A stretch of 51,244 nt of DNA from positions 1-51,244 of the forward strand of contig NZ_JAKEIO010000047.1 of NCBI RefSeq assembly GCF_021474405.1. Reading direction: 5' to 3'. Positions within the stretch are counted from its first letter, which is position 1, and each line of letters starts with the position of its first letter. This DNA comes from [Streptosporangium] indianense (lineage in GTDB: Bacteria > Actinomycetota > Actinomycetes > Streptomycetales > Streptomycetaceae). The notes beneath the pieces are model-generated. The model was given only the letters and a program-made list of their open reading frames with translations, was not told where the DNA came from and did not search any database. Of this stretch, positions 41,920 through 50,226 are shown piece after piece. A program made the translations under genes and the position numbers.

Positions 41920-43485
41920 TCACTGCTCGCGCAGCGGAACCGACACGTACGACGGGTCGTTCGCCGGCGAGGAGAAGGTCAGCTGCGCGCCGGACGGGTT
42001 GTGCTCGATGTAGAGCGGGTCGACCGTGTCGACGACCAGGGCGAGGCGATGCCCGGCCGGGACGTCGTAGGCCGTGGAGTACAGCTCCAGGTCGACGCCG
42101 AACGGCTTTCCGGGGGTGCGCCCGTGGAAGGTGTACGGCGCGTGGGTGACCAGCTTGCCGAGGCCGAGCGGCCCCACGTCGTACAGGTAGGCGACGAGGG
42201 TGCCGCTCTCCTTGGTCGGGGTGAGGGTCGTGTGCAACGTGGCCGTTCCGCGCACCTGTTGGGCCGTGGCGGACTTCTCCGACTGCCAGACGGCGGCCCA
42301 GCGGCGCGGGAGCAGCGGGATCGAGGCCATCGGCGGGATGCGGGCCACCTGGTCGAGGATGCTGGACAGGAAGACGACACCGCCGTCCGCCCCGGAGTTC
42401 ACGTTCGCGCGGATCGTCCTCGTGTCCCCGAGGGTGATCTTCCGGTCGTTCGCGCCGACCGACTTCCAGTCCGGGTAGCCCTCGTAGCCGCCCCCGGAAC
42501 GGGACTTGAGCTGGACGGGCTGCTCGTGGTCGATGCCGTTGTCCTCGCCCCGGAGGTAGTGGTCGAACCAGCGCGCGGTGTCCGTCCAGATGTCGTTGGG
42601 CAGCCCGAAGAGACCGGTCAGCTCGGCGGTGGCGTGGTCCCCGGACCGCATCTCCAGCCGCTTCGGGCCGGTCAGCTTCTCGTAGAAGTCGACGTACTGG
42701 TTGGGCGGGAAGACGCTGTCGCCCCAGGTGTTGGCGAGCATGATCGCCGCGCCGTTGTCGTTGATCCGGTCGATGTAGGTCGCAGCGGAACGTTTCTTCC
42801 CCCAGGCGACGAGTTCGGGCTCCTTCGCCAGGTTGGAACCGTAGAGGTCGTTGAACGTCTGCCGCAGTTCCGGGCTCTGGCGGCCCGTCACCACGCTCGC
42901 GCCGTCCAGCAGGGCAGCGGCCTGGAGGTGCTGGGTGCGTCCGGAGTAGATCGAGTCGATCAGGTCGGCCCAGCCGCTGAGCGAGGCGACCGCCTTGACC
43001 CGCTTGTCGTGTGCGGCGGTGAGCAGGCTGATGCCCGCGCCGTAGGAGACGCCCGCCATGCCGATGTGCCCGGCGTCGGCGGGGGTGTGGGCGAGCGCCC
43101 AGTCGATGACCTTCGACGCGTCGGCGACGTCGGGCGGGCCCGCCACTTCTATCTCGCCGCCCGACTGCCAGAAGCCGCGCACGTTGTAGGTGACGACGAC
43201 GTACCCGGAGTCGGCGAGCTTCTGCGCCTGGGCCAGGTACTCGACCTGGGGCAGGCCCCAACTCGTGGGCATCACGAGCAGCGGGTAGCGGTCGGTGCCG
43301 GAACCGGCCGGGGTGACGACGTTGGCCTTGAGGACGGTGCCGCCGTCGCCGGCGATGTCGACGAAGCGGACGGGGTGGGGCGCCGCCTGGGCGGTGGGGG
43401 CGAGTCCGAGGGCGGTGCCGGCGACCAGGGTCGCCGAGACGGCGCCTACGGCGGTGGTGCGCAGGGCCTTGCGGTGGTGTCCCAC
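41920..43485 (-). CDS. secreted S15/CocE-type acyl hydrolase (X-Pro dipeptidyl-peptidase-like)
   Basis: A 521-aa exported protein. Signal peptide HRKALRTTAVGAVSATLVAG, probable cleavage after AQAA. The alpha/beta core has VPTSWG-like and YNVRGFWQSGGE segments, nucleophile GMAGVSYGAGISLL (Ser), an Asp in TWGDSVFPPNQY and His in SGDHATAELTG. It is followed by a C-terminal beta-jelly-roll domain (LVAYLYDVGPLGLGK ... GHRLALVVDT). The substrate is not predictable (ester or Xaa-Pro peptide). The upstream 43486-43615 region has GTAAC/GTTAC-rich sequence (43550-43580) that may be promoter DNA. Confidence 0.85.
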   Translation of the reverse strand: MGHHRKALRTTAVGAVSATLVAGTALGLAPTAQAAPHPVRFVDIAGDGGTVLKANVVTPAGSGTDRYPLLVMPTSWGLPQVEYLAQAQKLADSGYVVVTYNVRGFWQSGGEIEVAGPPDVADASKVIDWALAHTPADAGHIGMAGVSYGAGISLLTAAHDKRVKAVASLSGWADLIDSIYSGRTQHLQAAALLDGASVVTGRQSPELRQTFNDLYGSNLAKEPELVAWGKKRSAATYIDRINDNGAAIMLANTWGDSVFPPNQYVDFYEKLTGPKRLEMRSGDHATAELTGLFGLPNDIWTDTARWFDHYLRGEDNGIDHEQPVQLKSRSGGGYEGYPDWKSVGANDRKITLGDTRTIRANVNSGADGGVVFLSSILDQVARIPPMASIPLLPRRWAAVWQSEKSATAQQVRGTATLHTTLTPTKESGTLVAYLYDVGPLGLGKLVTHAPYTFHGRTPGKPFGVDLELYSTAYDVPAGHRLALVVDTVDPLYIEHNPSGAQLTFSSPANDPSYVSVPLREQ

Positions 43486-43601
43486 GGGTCACTCCTCACT
43501 CGTGTCAGTGCAAAGTGACCGAACGGTAACCGCGGTCCCTTACCAGGGGTAACCCATCGGTAAGTTACGTGCCAGTAACGATTGTTGAGCGGTGGAGGAG
43601 T

Positions 43602-43619
43602 CTAGTGCCGCGGCACTAG
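43602..43619. terminator. 18-bp perfect palindrome at a gene end
   Basis: CTAGTGCCGCGGCACTAG overlaps the stop codon of the minus-strand gene at 43616. It could terminate that transcript, or be an operator of the divergently placed S15-type gene. Confidence 0.35.
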
Positions 43620-44380
43620 GAGGCGCGGTGCGCATTGCGTGGAGTCGGCGTCGCCGCGGCGGGCACCGGGGTCTGTGCCGCCCGCGTCACGTCCTCCACC
43701 AGTTCGACCACGTCCGGGCCGTACGCCTGCGAGTTGATCACCTTGAGCAGCAGCACGAAGGAGCTGTTGCCGTACTTGCGGGTCAGGCGCTCGTGGTTGC
43801 GGGCGAGGTAGCGGGTGGTGGCCTGGTTGGTGATCGACGTCTGGCCGCAGAACAGGAAGACCGGACGGGTGTTCTGGCTGCGGTCCGCGGTGAGCCGGGC
43901 GAGCAGCGCGTACTCCTGCCTGCCGTTGTCCACGCGGTAGCGCTCGGTGCCGACCTGGAACGCGCCCCGGTCGGGGCCCGGTTCGGCGTCCACGTTCACC
44001 CGCACACCCGGCAGCAGGGACGACAGATGGGCCGCCATCCTCCGGTTGGACGCCGGGCCGCCCACGCAGAACTCCGTACGCTCCCCGAAGCCCTGACGTG
44101 CGGTGTCGTGCGGAAGTATCTGGGCGTGGGCGTTGCAGTCCTTGATCAGCGCGGCGAGTTCGAGCAGCGCGAACACGTCGTACCGCATCACCGCGAACTC
44201 GGGGCCGGTCGCACCGCGGTTCACCACCAGCAGGGACTCGGAGTTGTCGGGCAGCCCGAAGAACGCCTGCTTCCTGCGGAGCTTGCGCCTCCACAGATAG
44301 GTGCGGGCCACCCAGCCGAGCGCGGCACTGATGCCCGCCGCGACCACTCCCAGGACGATGTTGCGCAGGTCGTCATTCAT
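43616..44380 (-). CDS. membrane-anchored protein of unknown function
   Basis: A 254-aa protein. One N-terminal membrane helix (NIVLGVVAAGISAALGWVAR) is followed by a basic stop-transfer segment (TYLWRRKLRRKQ), so the bulk is cytoplasmic. The soluble part includes SLLVVNRGATGPEFAVMRYD, GFGERTEFCVGGPASNRRMA and PVFLFCGQTSITNQAT, reminiscent of a nucleotide or ligand-binding alpha/beta domain, but I do not recognise the family. ATG 44380 is the natural start. It is divergent from ggt across 104 bp. Confidence 0.7.
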   Translation of the reverse strand: MNDDLRNIVLGVVAAGISAALGWVARTYLWRRKLRRKQAFFGLPDNSESLLVVNRGATGPEFAVMRYDVFALLELAALIKDCNAHAQILPHDTARQGFGERTEFCVGGPASNRRMAAHLSSLLPGVRVNVDAEPGPDRGAFQVGTERYRVDNGRQEYALLARLTADRSQNTRPVFLFCGQTSITNQATTRYLARNHERLTRKYGNSSFVLLLKVINSQAYGPDVVELVEDVTRAAQTPVPAAATPTPRNAHRAS

Positions 44381-44484
44381 GGGCGCGCATGCTAGCGGGC
44401 CCGACGCACCGGTGTTCGACGCCTGCCTGACGCGACCATGGCGATGAATTAAGCTGCGCGGACGGCCTTTGACTGGAGGTGCGG

Positions 44485-46287
44485 ATGCGTCGCCCTGTCG
44501 CACGGAATCTGACGGTCCTGGCGGTTTCGGCCGCCGTGGTGGTGTCGGTGGGAGCGGCGGCGCCGCCGTCGGCTCCGTCGGGTACGGGCGGTGGGAAGAC
44601 CCCGCTGGCCGTCGGGTACGGCGGCGCCGTCTCCAGCGTCGACCCGGACGCCTCCGCCGCCGGGATCGAGGTCCTGAGGAAGGGCGGCAACGCCGTCGAC
44701 GCCGCCGTCGCCACGGCCGCAGCGCTCGGCGTCACCGAGCCCTACTCCGCCGGGGTCGGCGGGGGCGGCTACTTCGTGTACTACGACGCCAAGTCCCGCA
44801 CGGTGCGCACCATCGACGGCCGCGAGACCGCGCCGCTGAGCGCCGACAAGAACCTCTTCGTCGAGAACGGCAAACCCCTCGCCTTCGCCGACGCCGTCAG
44901 CAGCGGCCTGAGCGTCGGCACCCCGGGCACGCCCGCAACCTGGCAGACCGCGCTCGACCAGTGGGGCAGCAAGCGGCTCGCCGGCGTCCTGAAGCCCGCC
45001 GAGCGGCTGGCGCGCGACGGTTTCACCGTCGACGAGACCTTCCGCTCGCAGACGGCGTCCAACGAGGCCCGCTTCCGCTACTTCCCGGACACCGCCGAGC
45101 TGTTCCTGCCCGGTGGACGGCTCCCCGTCGTCGGCTCCACCTTCAAGAACCCCGACCTCGCCCGCACCTACGCGGAGTTGGGACGCGAGGGGGTCGACGC
45201 CCTGTACCACGGCCGGCTCGGCCGGGACGTCGTCGACACGGTCAACAAGCCGCCGGTGGACCCCGGCTCGGGCTGGAACGCCCGGCCCGGCGACCTGACC
45301 GCCAAGGACCTCGCCCGCTACCGCACCAAGGTCCAGGCGCCCACGAAGACGTCCTACCGCGGTCTCGGTGTCTACTCCATGGCGCCGTCCTCCTCCGGGG
45401 GTACGACCGTCGGGGAGGCGCTCAACATCCTGGAGCGGACCGACCTCTCCCAGGCGAGCAAGGCCCGCTACCTGCACCGCTTCATCGAGGCCAGCCGGAT
45501 CGCGTTCGCCGACCGGGGCCGGTGGGTGGGGGACCCCGCCTTCGAGGACGTGCCGACGAAGGAACTGCTGTCGCAGGAGTTCGCCGACGCGCGCGAGTGC
45601 CTCATCAAGGACGACGCCGTGCTGACCAGCCCGGTGCCACCCGGTGATCCGCGCCATCCGCAGCGGTGCGGCTCCGGCGGCACGGCGGCTCCCACCACCT
45701 ACGAGGGTGACAGCACCACGCATCTGACGGTGGCCGACAAGTGGGGCAACGTCGTCGCCTACACCCTCACCATCGAGCAGACCGGCGGCAGCGGTATCAC
45801 CGTGCCCGGGCGGGGGTTCATCCTCAACAACGAGCTGACGGACTTCTCCTTCGCCCCGGCGAACCCGGCCGTGCACGACCCGAACCTGCCCGGGCCGGGC
45901 AAGCGGCCGCGGTCGTCGATCTCGCCGACCATCGTGCTGGACCGGCACCACCGGCCCGTGGTGGCACTGGGGTCGCCGGGCGGCGCGACGATCATCACGA
46001 CCGTGCTGCAGACGCTCACCGGGTTCGTCGACCGGGGGCTGCCGCTGGTCGACGCGATCGCGGCGCCCCGGGCGAGTCAGCGCAACGCCGCCCAGACCGA
46101 GGTGGAGCCGGGTCTCGACAGTGATGTCAGGAAGCAGCTGGAGGCGATCGGGCACTCCTTCAAGGTGAATCCGGAGATCGGCGCGGCTACGGGGGTGCAG
46201 CGGCTGCCCGGCGGGAAGTGGCTGGCAGCCGCCGAGACCGTGCGGCGGGGTGGGGGGTCGGCGATGGTGGTGCGGCCTGTGCGTTGA
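44485..46287 (+). CDS. ggt: gamma-glutamyltransferase
   Basis: A 600-aa secreted, self-cleaving enzyme hydrolysing or transferring the gamma-glutamyl group of glutathione-like substrates. The N-terminal signal is RNLTVLAVSAAVVVSVGAAA. The large-subunit motif AGVGGGGYFVYYDAKS is followed by the processing site with catalytic Thr at about residue 411 (DSTTHLTVADKWGN). The small subunit has LNNELTDFSF and SSISPTIVLD. GGAGG 5 nt before ATG 44485 favours it over the GTG at 44479. Confidence 0.93.
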   Translation: MRRPVARNLTVLAVSAAVVVSVGAAAPPSAPSGTGGGKTPLAVGYGGAVSSVDPDASAAGIEVLRKGGNAVDAAVATAAALGVTEPYSAGVGGGGYFVYYDAKSRTVRTIDGRETAPLSADKNLFVENGKPLAFADAVSSGLSVGTPGTPATWQTALDQWGSKRLAGVLKPAERLARDGFTVDETFRSQTASNEARFRYFPDTAELFLPGGRLPVVGSTFKNPDLARTYAELGREGVDALYHGRLGRDVVDTVNKPPVDPGSGWNARPGDLTAKDLARYRTKVQAPTKTSYRGLGVYSMAPSSSGGTTVGEALNILERTDLSQASKARYLHRFIEASRIAFADRGRWVGDPAFEDVPTKELLSQEFADARECLIKDDAVLTSPVPPGDPRHPQRCGSGGTAAPTTYEGDSTTHLTVADKWGNVVAYTLTIEQTGGSGITVPGRGFILNNELTDFSFAPANPAVHDPNLPGPGKRPRSSISPTIVLDRHHRPVVALGSPGGATIITTVLQTLTGFVDRGLPLVDAIAAPRASQRNAAQTEVEPGLDSDVRKQLEAIGHSFKVNPEIGAATGVQRLPGGKWLAAAETVRRGGGSAMVVRPVR

Positions 46288-46294
46288 GTGCCGG

Positions 46295-46340
46295 GTGCGG
46301 CGGCGTGGGGGCCGGTCGCGCCCACGCGGCGGAGCCGCAC
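46295..46340. terminator. bidirectional hairpin between ggt and clpC-like gene
   Basis: Arms GTGCGGC (46295-46301) and GCCGCAC (46334-46340), inner CGTGGG (46304-46309) and CCCACG (46321-46326), in the 73-bp gap between convergent stops. Confidence 0.5.
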
Positions 46341-46360
46341 ATCGACACAGCCCCGCGCAC

Positions 46361-48898
46361 CTAGGGCGAGGGCGCAGCTGCCTGATCGGTCTCGAACGCC
46401 AAGTGGCCGTCCTGCACGTCCACCGTCACCCGGCCGTTCTCCGACACCCTGCCGTCCAGAAGCAGGCGTGACAGTTCGTTGTCCACCTCGCGCTGGATCG
46501 TGCGGCGGAGCGGGCGGGCGCCGTACTCCGGCTGGTAGCCGCGGTCGGCCAGCCACTCCACCGCGCGGTCGGTGAAGGTCACCGTGACGCCCTTGTCCCG
46601 CACCAGGGACCGGGTGCGGTCCAGCAGGAGGTTGGTGATCCGACGCAGCTCTTCCGTTGTGAGCTGGCGGAAGACGACGATCTCGTCGATGCGGTTCAGG
46701 AACTCGGGGCGGAAGTGTTCCCGCAGCGGGCGCAGGATCTGCTCGCGGCGGGCCTCCTCGTCCGCGTCGGCGCCGCCCGCCGCGAAGCCCGTCGTGGCGC
46801 CGCGGCGGGTGATCACCTCCGAGCCGAGGTTGCTCGTCATCACGATGACCGTGTTGCTGAAGTCCACCGTGCGGCCCTGGGAGTCGGTCAGCCGGCCGTC
46901 GTCGAGGACCTGGAGCAGGACGTTGAAGACGTCCGGGTGGGCCTTCTCCACCTCGTCCAGCAACAGCAGCGAGTACGGGTGGCGGCGGACGACCTCGGTG
47001 AGCTGGCCCGCCTCCTCGTGGCCGACGTAGCCGGGCGGAGCGCCGATCAGCCGGCTGACGGTGTGGCGCTCCTGGTACTCGCTCATGTCGAGCCGGACCA
47101 TGCGGTCCTCGCTGCCGAACAGGGCCTCGGCGAGCGCCCGGGCCAGTTCGGTCTTGCCCACGCCCGTCGGGCCGAGGAAGAGGAAGCTGCCGATCGGGCG
47201 GTCGGGGGCCGCGAGGCCGGCACGCGAGCGCAGCACCGCGTCGGAGACGACCCGCACGGCCTCGTCCTGGCCGATCACCCGCTGGTGCAGATGCTCCTCG
47301 AGGCCCAGCAGGCGGTCCTTCTCCTCCTGGGTGAGACTGCTGACCGGGATGCCGGTCTGCCGGGACACCACCTCGGCGATCGACTCGGCCCCGACCACCA
47401 GGTCCTGGCCCTCGTCGACCTCGCTGTCGCCGCCGGCCTCGGTGATCCGCTGCTTCAGCTCCATGATCCGGTCGCGCAGCTGGGTGGCCTGCTCGTACTG
47501 CTCGTCGGCCACGGCCTGGTCCTTGTCCCGGGTCAGCTGCTCCAGCTCCCGCTCCATGGACCGTACATCCGTGCCCTTGGTCCGGGCCCGCAGCCGCACC
47601 CGGGCACCGGCCTGGTCGATGAGGTCGATCGCCTTGTCGGGCAGGCGGCGGTCGGTGAGGTAGCGGTCCGACAGTTCCACGGCCGCCACCAGCGCCTCGT
47701 CGGTGTAACGGACCTGGTGGTGGGCCTCGTAGCGGTCCTGGAGGCCGCGCAGGATCTCGATGGCGTCCGCGGCGGTCGGCTCCGGCACCATGATCGGCTG
47801 GAAGCGGCGGGCCAGGGCCGCGTCCTTCTCGATCCGGCGGTACTCCTCCAGCGTCGTGGCGCCCACGATGTGCAGCTCGCCCCGGGCGAGGGCGGGCTTG
47901 AGGATGTTGCCGGCGTCCATCGAGCTGCCGTCGCCGCCACCGGAACCGGCGCCCACGACCGTGTGCAGCTCGTCGATGAAGATGATCAGCTGGTCGGAGT
48001 GGGCGCGGATCTCGCCCACGATGTTGTTCATCCGCTCCTCGAAGTCACCCCGGTAGCGGGTGCCGGCGACCACGCCCGTGAGGTCCAGGGCGACCACGCG
48101 GCGCCCGATCAGGACATCGGGCACGTCCGCCTCGGAGATGCGCTGCGCGAGCCCCTCCACGATGGCCGTCTTGCCGACGCCCGCGTCACCGATCAGCACC
48201 GGGTTGTTCTTGCCGCGCCGGGACAGGACCTCGACGGTCTGCTCGATCTCCTGGTCCCGGCCGATCACCGGGTCGATCCGGCCTTGGCGGGCCAGCTCGG
48301 TGAGGTCGCGGCCGTACTTGTCGAGGGTCGGTGTGTTCGTCGGGCGCGGGCGCTCGGACTGCGGGACCTCGGGCGCCTCGGGCGGCTCCGAGGGGGCGAA
48401 GCGGGCCGCGTTCAGGATGTGCCCGGCGGCCGAGTCGGGATTGGAGGCCAGGGCGCTCAGGACGTGCTCCGGGCCGATGTAGCCGTAGCCGCGGGCCCGG
48501 GCCATGTCGTGCGCGTCCAGCAGCGCGCGCTTGGCGGCCGGGGTGAGGGACAGCGCGGTCGGCGGCGGGGCGTCCTCCCGGCTGTGCTGGACCGGCCCCG
48601 ACCGGTCGTCGATCTGCGACGCCAACGAGTCGGGGTTCGCACCGGCCTTGCTGAGCAGGGTGCGGGTGGGCTCGGTGGCGAGCGCCGCCCGTAGCAGATG
48701 CTGCGTGTCGAGGTCCCGGCTGCCGTGCTCGGCGGCGTACTGGGCCGCGCCGCGGACGAGTTCCCGGGCTGGCTGGCTGAGCAGCCGCCCGAGATCGACC
48801 TGCCGGGGACCGGGACGCGGTCCGCCGAAGAAGCGTGCGAGGAATTCTCCGAAGGGATCCGAGCCGTAGCCCTCCGGGCTGGTGAAGCCGCTGCTCAT
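46361..48898 (-). CDS. ClpC-like HSP100 ATPase (Clp chaperone)
   Basis: An 845-aa hexameric unfoldase. After a short Gly-rich start it has an N-terminal Clp repeat domain (two halves: LDTQHLLRAALATEPT and GPEHVLSALASNPD). AAA+ module 1 (GDAGVGKTAIVEGL, IIFIDELHT) is followed by a middle UVR-like segment (ADEQYEQATQLRDRIMELK) and AAA+ module 2 (GPTGVGKTELARAL, LLLLDEVEKAHPD). The N-terminus is unlike housekeeping ClpC, so this is a paralogue. Start ATG 48898 has GGAAGG close upstream. The 164 bp upstream contain an imperfect GTAACC/GGTTAC repeat (48970-48993) but no classic HAIR or CIRCE element that I can see. Confidence 0.88.
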   Translation of the reverse strand: MSSGFTSPEGYGSDPFGEFLARFFGGPRPGPRQVDLGRLLSQPARELVRGAAQYAAEHGSRDLDTQHLLRAALATEPTRTLLSKAGANPDSLASQIDDRSGPVQHSREDAPPPTALSLTPAAKRALLDAHDMARARGYGYIGPEHVLSALASNPDSAAGHILNAARFAPSEPPEAPEVPQSERPRPTNTPTLDKYGRDLTELARQGRIDPVIGRDQEIEQTVEVLSRRGKNNPVLIGDAGVGKTAIVEGLAQRISEADVPDVLIGRRVVALDLTGVVAGTRYRGDFEERMNNIVGEIRAHSDQLIIFIDELHTVVGAGSGGGDGSSMDAGNILKPALARGELHIVGATTLEEYRRIEKDAALARRFQPIMVPEPTAADAIEILRGLQDRYEAHHQVRYTDEALVAAVELSDRYLTDRRLPDKAIDLIDQAGARVRLRARTKGTDVRSMERELEQLTRDKDQAVADEQYEQATQLRDRIMELKQRITEAGGDSEVDEGQDLVVGAESIAEVVSRQTGIPVSSLTQEEKDRLLGLEEHLHQRVIGQDEAVRVVSDAVLRSRAGLAAPDRPIGSFLFLGPTGVGKTELARALAEALFGSEDRMVRLDMSEYQERHTVSRLIGAPPGYVGHEEAGQLTEVVRRHPYSLLLLDEVEKAHPDVFNVLLQVLDDGRLTDSQGRTVDFSNTVIVMTSNLGSEVITRRGATTGFAAGGADADEEARREQILRPLREHFRPEFLNRIDEIVVFRQLTTEELRRITNLLLDRTRSLVRDKGVTVTFTDRAVEWLADRGYQPEYGARPLRRTIQREVDNELSRLLLDGRVSENGRVTVDVQDGHLAFETDQAAAPSP

Positions 48899-49062
48899 GG
48901 GCCTTCCGTTCCCGGCGTCCCCGGCGCGCGGGCGGGGGACGCCCTCGCTTGTCGACGTGCCGGGGTCGGGTAACCCGGGTGGCGGCCGGTTACACCTGGG
49001 GCGCGCTCGTAGAACACCTTCGCACGATCGTCGGCGAGGGGCACCTTCGGGATGTATCCGGA

Positions 49063-49845
49063 TCATTCCGGCGCGTGTCCGCGTGCGGTCAGGATCCTCG
49101 GCCCCGCGTCCGTGATCGCCACCGTGTGCTCTGCGTGAGCCGCCCGGGTGCCGTCGTTCGTCTTCAGGGTCCAGCCGTCGGGCGCCGCGTGGTAGCCGTC
49201 CGTGCCGCCCTCGATGACCATGGGCTCGATCGCCAGCACCATGCCGTGCCGCAGCCGCATGCCGCGCCCCGGCCGGCCCTCGTTCGGCACCCCGGGATCC
49301 TCGTGCATACGGCGGCCGATGCCGTGCCCGCCGAAGCCGTCGGGGATGCCGTAGCCGGCCCCTCGGCAGACCGTGCCGATCGCGTGGGCGATGTCGCCGA
49401 TGCGGTTGCCCACGACGGCGGCCCCGATGCCGGCCGCGAGGGCCCGCTCGGCGGTCTCGATCAGCCGGAGGTCCGCCGCGCGCGGCGTGCCCACGACGAA
49501 GCTGAGCGCCGAGTCGCCGACCCAACCGCCCAGTTCGGCGCCGAAGTCGATGGAGACCAGGTCGCCGTCGCGCAGGCGGTAGCGGCCCGGGATCCCGTGC
49601 ACGATCGCGTCGTTCACCGAGACGCAGAGGACGGCGGGGAAGGGGGTGGGCGCGAAGGACGGCCGGTATCCCAGGAAGGGTGAGGACGCGCCCGCCTCGC
49701 GCAGCACGCCGTGTGCCACCTCGTCGAGCTCCAGCAGGGAGACGCCCACGCCGGCGGCCTTCCGTACGGCCGTCAGGGCCCGGGCGACGACCTGGCCCGC
49801 CTCGTGCATCGCGTCGATAGAAGTGTCTGTCTTCAGCTCCACCAT
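49063..49845 (-). CDS. map: type I methionine aminopeptidase (paralogue)
   Basis: A 260-aa metallo-protease removing N-terminal Met. The five metal ligands are in ISIDFG-type GDLVSIDFGAELGGWVGD (two Asp), GHGIGRRMHEDP (His), and IEPMV and EHTVAI (two Glu). The N-terminal zinc-binding extension of some actinobacterial MetAPs is absent. The ATG at 49845 has no ribosome site, and TATAGT lies 7 nt upstream, so a leaderless mRNA is likely. It is divergent from an XRE regulator with nearly touching starts. Confidence 0.92.
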   Translation of the reverse strand: MVELKTDTSIDAMHEAGQVVARALTAVRKAAGVGVSLLELDEVAHGVLREAGASSPFLGYRPSFAPTPFPAVLCVSVNDAIVHGIPGRYRLRDGDLVSIDFGAELGGWVGDSALSFVVGTPRAADLRLIETAERALAAGIGAAVVGNRIGDIAHAIGTVCRGAGYGIPDGFGGHGIGRRMHEDPGVPNEGRPGRGMRLRHGMVLAIEPMVIEGGTDGYHAAPDGWTLKTNDGTRAAHAEHTVAITDAGPRILTARGHAPE

Positions 49846-50128
49846 GCCAATTACTATACCGGTATTAGAATGGGGGCATGGTGCGCACCCCCTCACCCCC
49901 GAAGAGCGCGAACGCGGCGAGCGGCTCGGCCGGCTGCTGCGCGAGGCGCGTGGTGGCCGGAGCATGACGGAGATCGCGGCGAACGCGGGCATCTCCGCGG
50001 AGACCCTCCGGAAGATCGAGACCGGGCGGGCCCCGACCCCGGCCTTCTTCACGGTGGCCGCGCTGGCCGGAGTCCTCGGGCTGTCCATGGACGAACTGGC
50101 CGGGCAGTGCGTGCCGGTGGCCCTCTGA
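49844..50128 (+). CDS. small XRE-family regulator, start disputed (possible 1-bp frameshift)
   Basis: The frame codes LTPEERERGERLGRLLREAR, then the HTH GGRSMTEIAANAGISAETLR and KIETGRAPTPAFFTVAALAG, ending at 50128 (~90 aa). The only in-frame ATG is 49844, overlapping the divergent map start (MPITIPVLEWGHGAHP...), which looks unnatural. A better leaderless-type ATG at 49878 reads MVRTP but is one base out of frame. Six Cs instead of five at 49888-49892 would restore MVRTPLTPEER. So there is either a real frameshift, a base-calling error in the C-run, or the upstream start is used. It probably regulates itself and map. Confidence 0.6.
   Translation: MPITIPVLEWGHGAHPLTPEERERGERLGRLLREARGGRSMTEIAANAGISAETLRKIETGRAPTPAFFTVAALAGVLGLSMDELAGQCVPVAL
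49852..49864. promoter_or_regulatory. divergent promoter/operator region with palindrome ATACCGGTAT
   Basis: ACTATACCGGTATTAG-like DNA (about 49852-49867) contains the 10-bp palindrome ATACCGGTAT. TATAGT (minus) and TATTAG (plus) on its two sides fit -10 hexamers for leaderless map and XRE transcripts. It is a good candidate XRE operator. Confidence 0.45.
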
Positions 50129-50153
50129 GGCTCTTGCGCCGCGCGTGAAAACT

Positions 50154-50195
50154 CCCCGTAGCACTCCCGTAACACGACTCGTGTTGCCTACGGGG
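50154..50195. promoter_or_regulatory. nested palindromes upstream of the last gene
   Basis: AACACGACTCGTGTT (50171-50185, perfect 7-bp arms) lies inside CCCCGTAG (50154-50161) / CTACGGGG (50188-50195). It is 42 bp before the start at 50227, so it may be an operator or, for the outer arms, a terminator of the XRE gene. Confidence 0.45.
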
Positions 50196-50226
50196 CGGAG
50201 TGCTCCGGTCTCACGGGAGTTGAGCG

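Noticed and set aside
48970..48993. Inverted repeat upstream of the clpC-like gene as a HAIR or CIRCE heat-shock operator
   Set aside because: The sequence (GTAACC ... GGTTAC) does not match either consensus.
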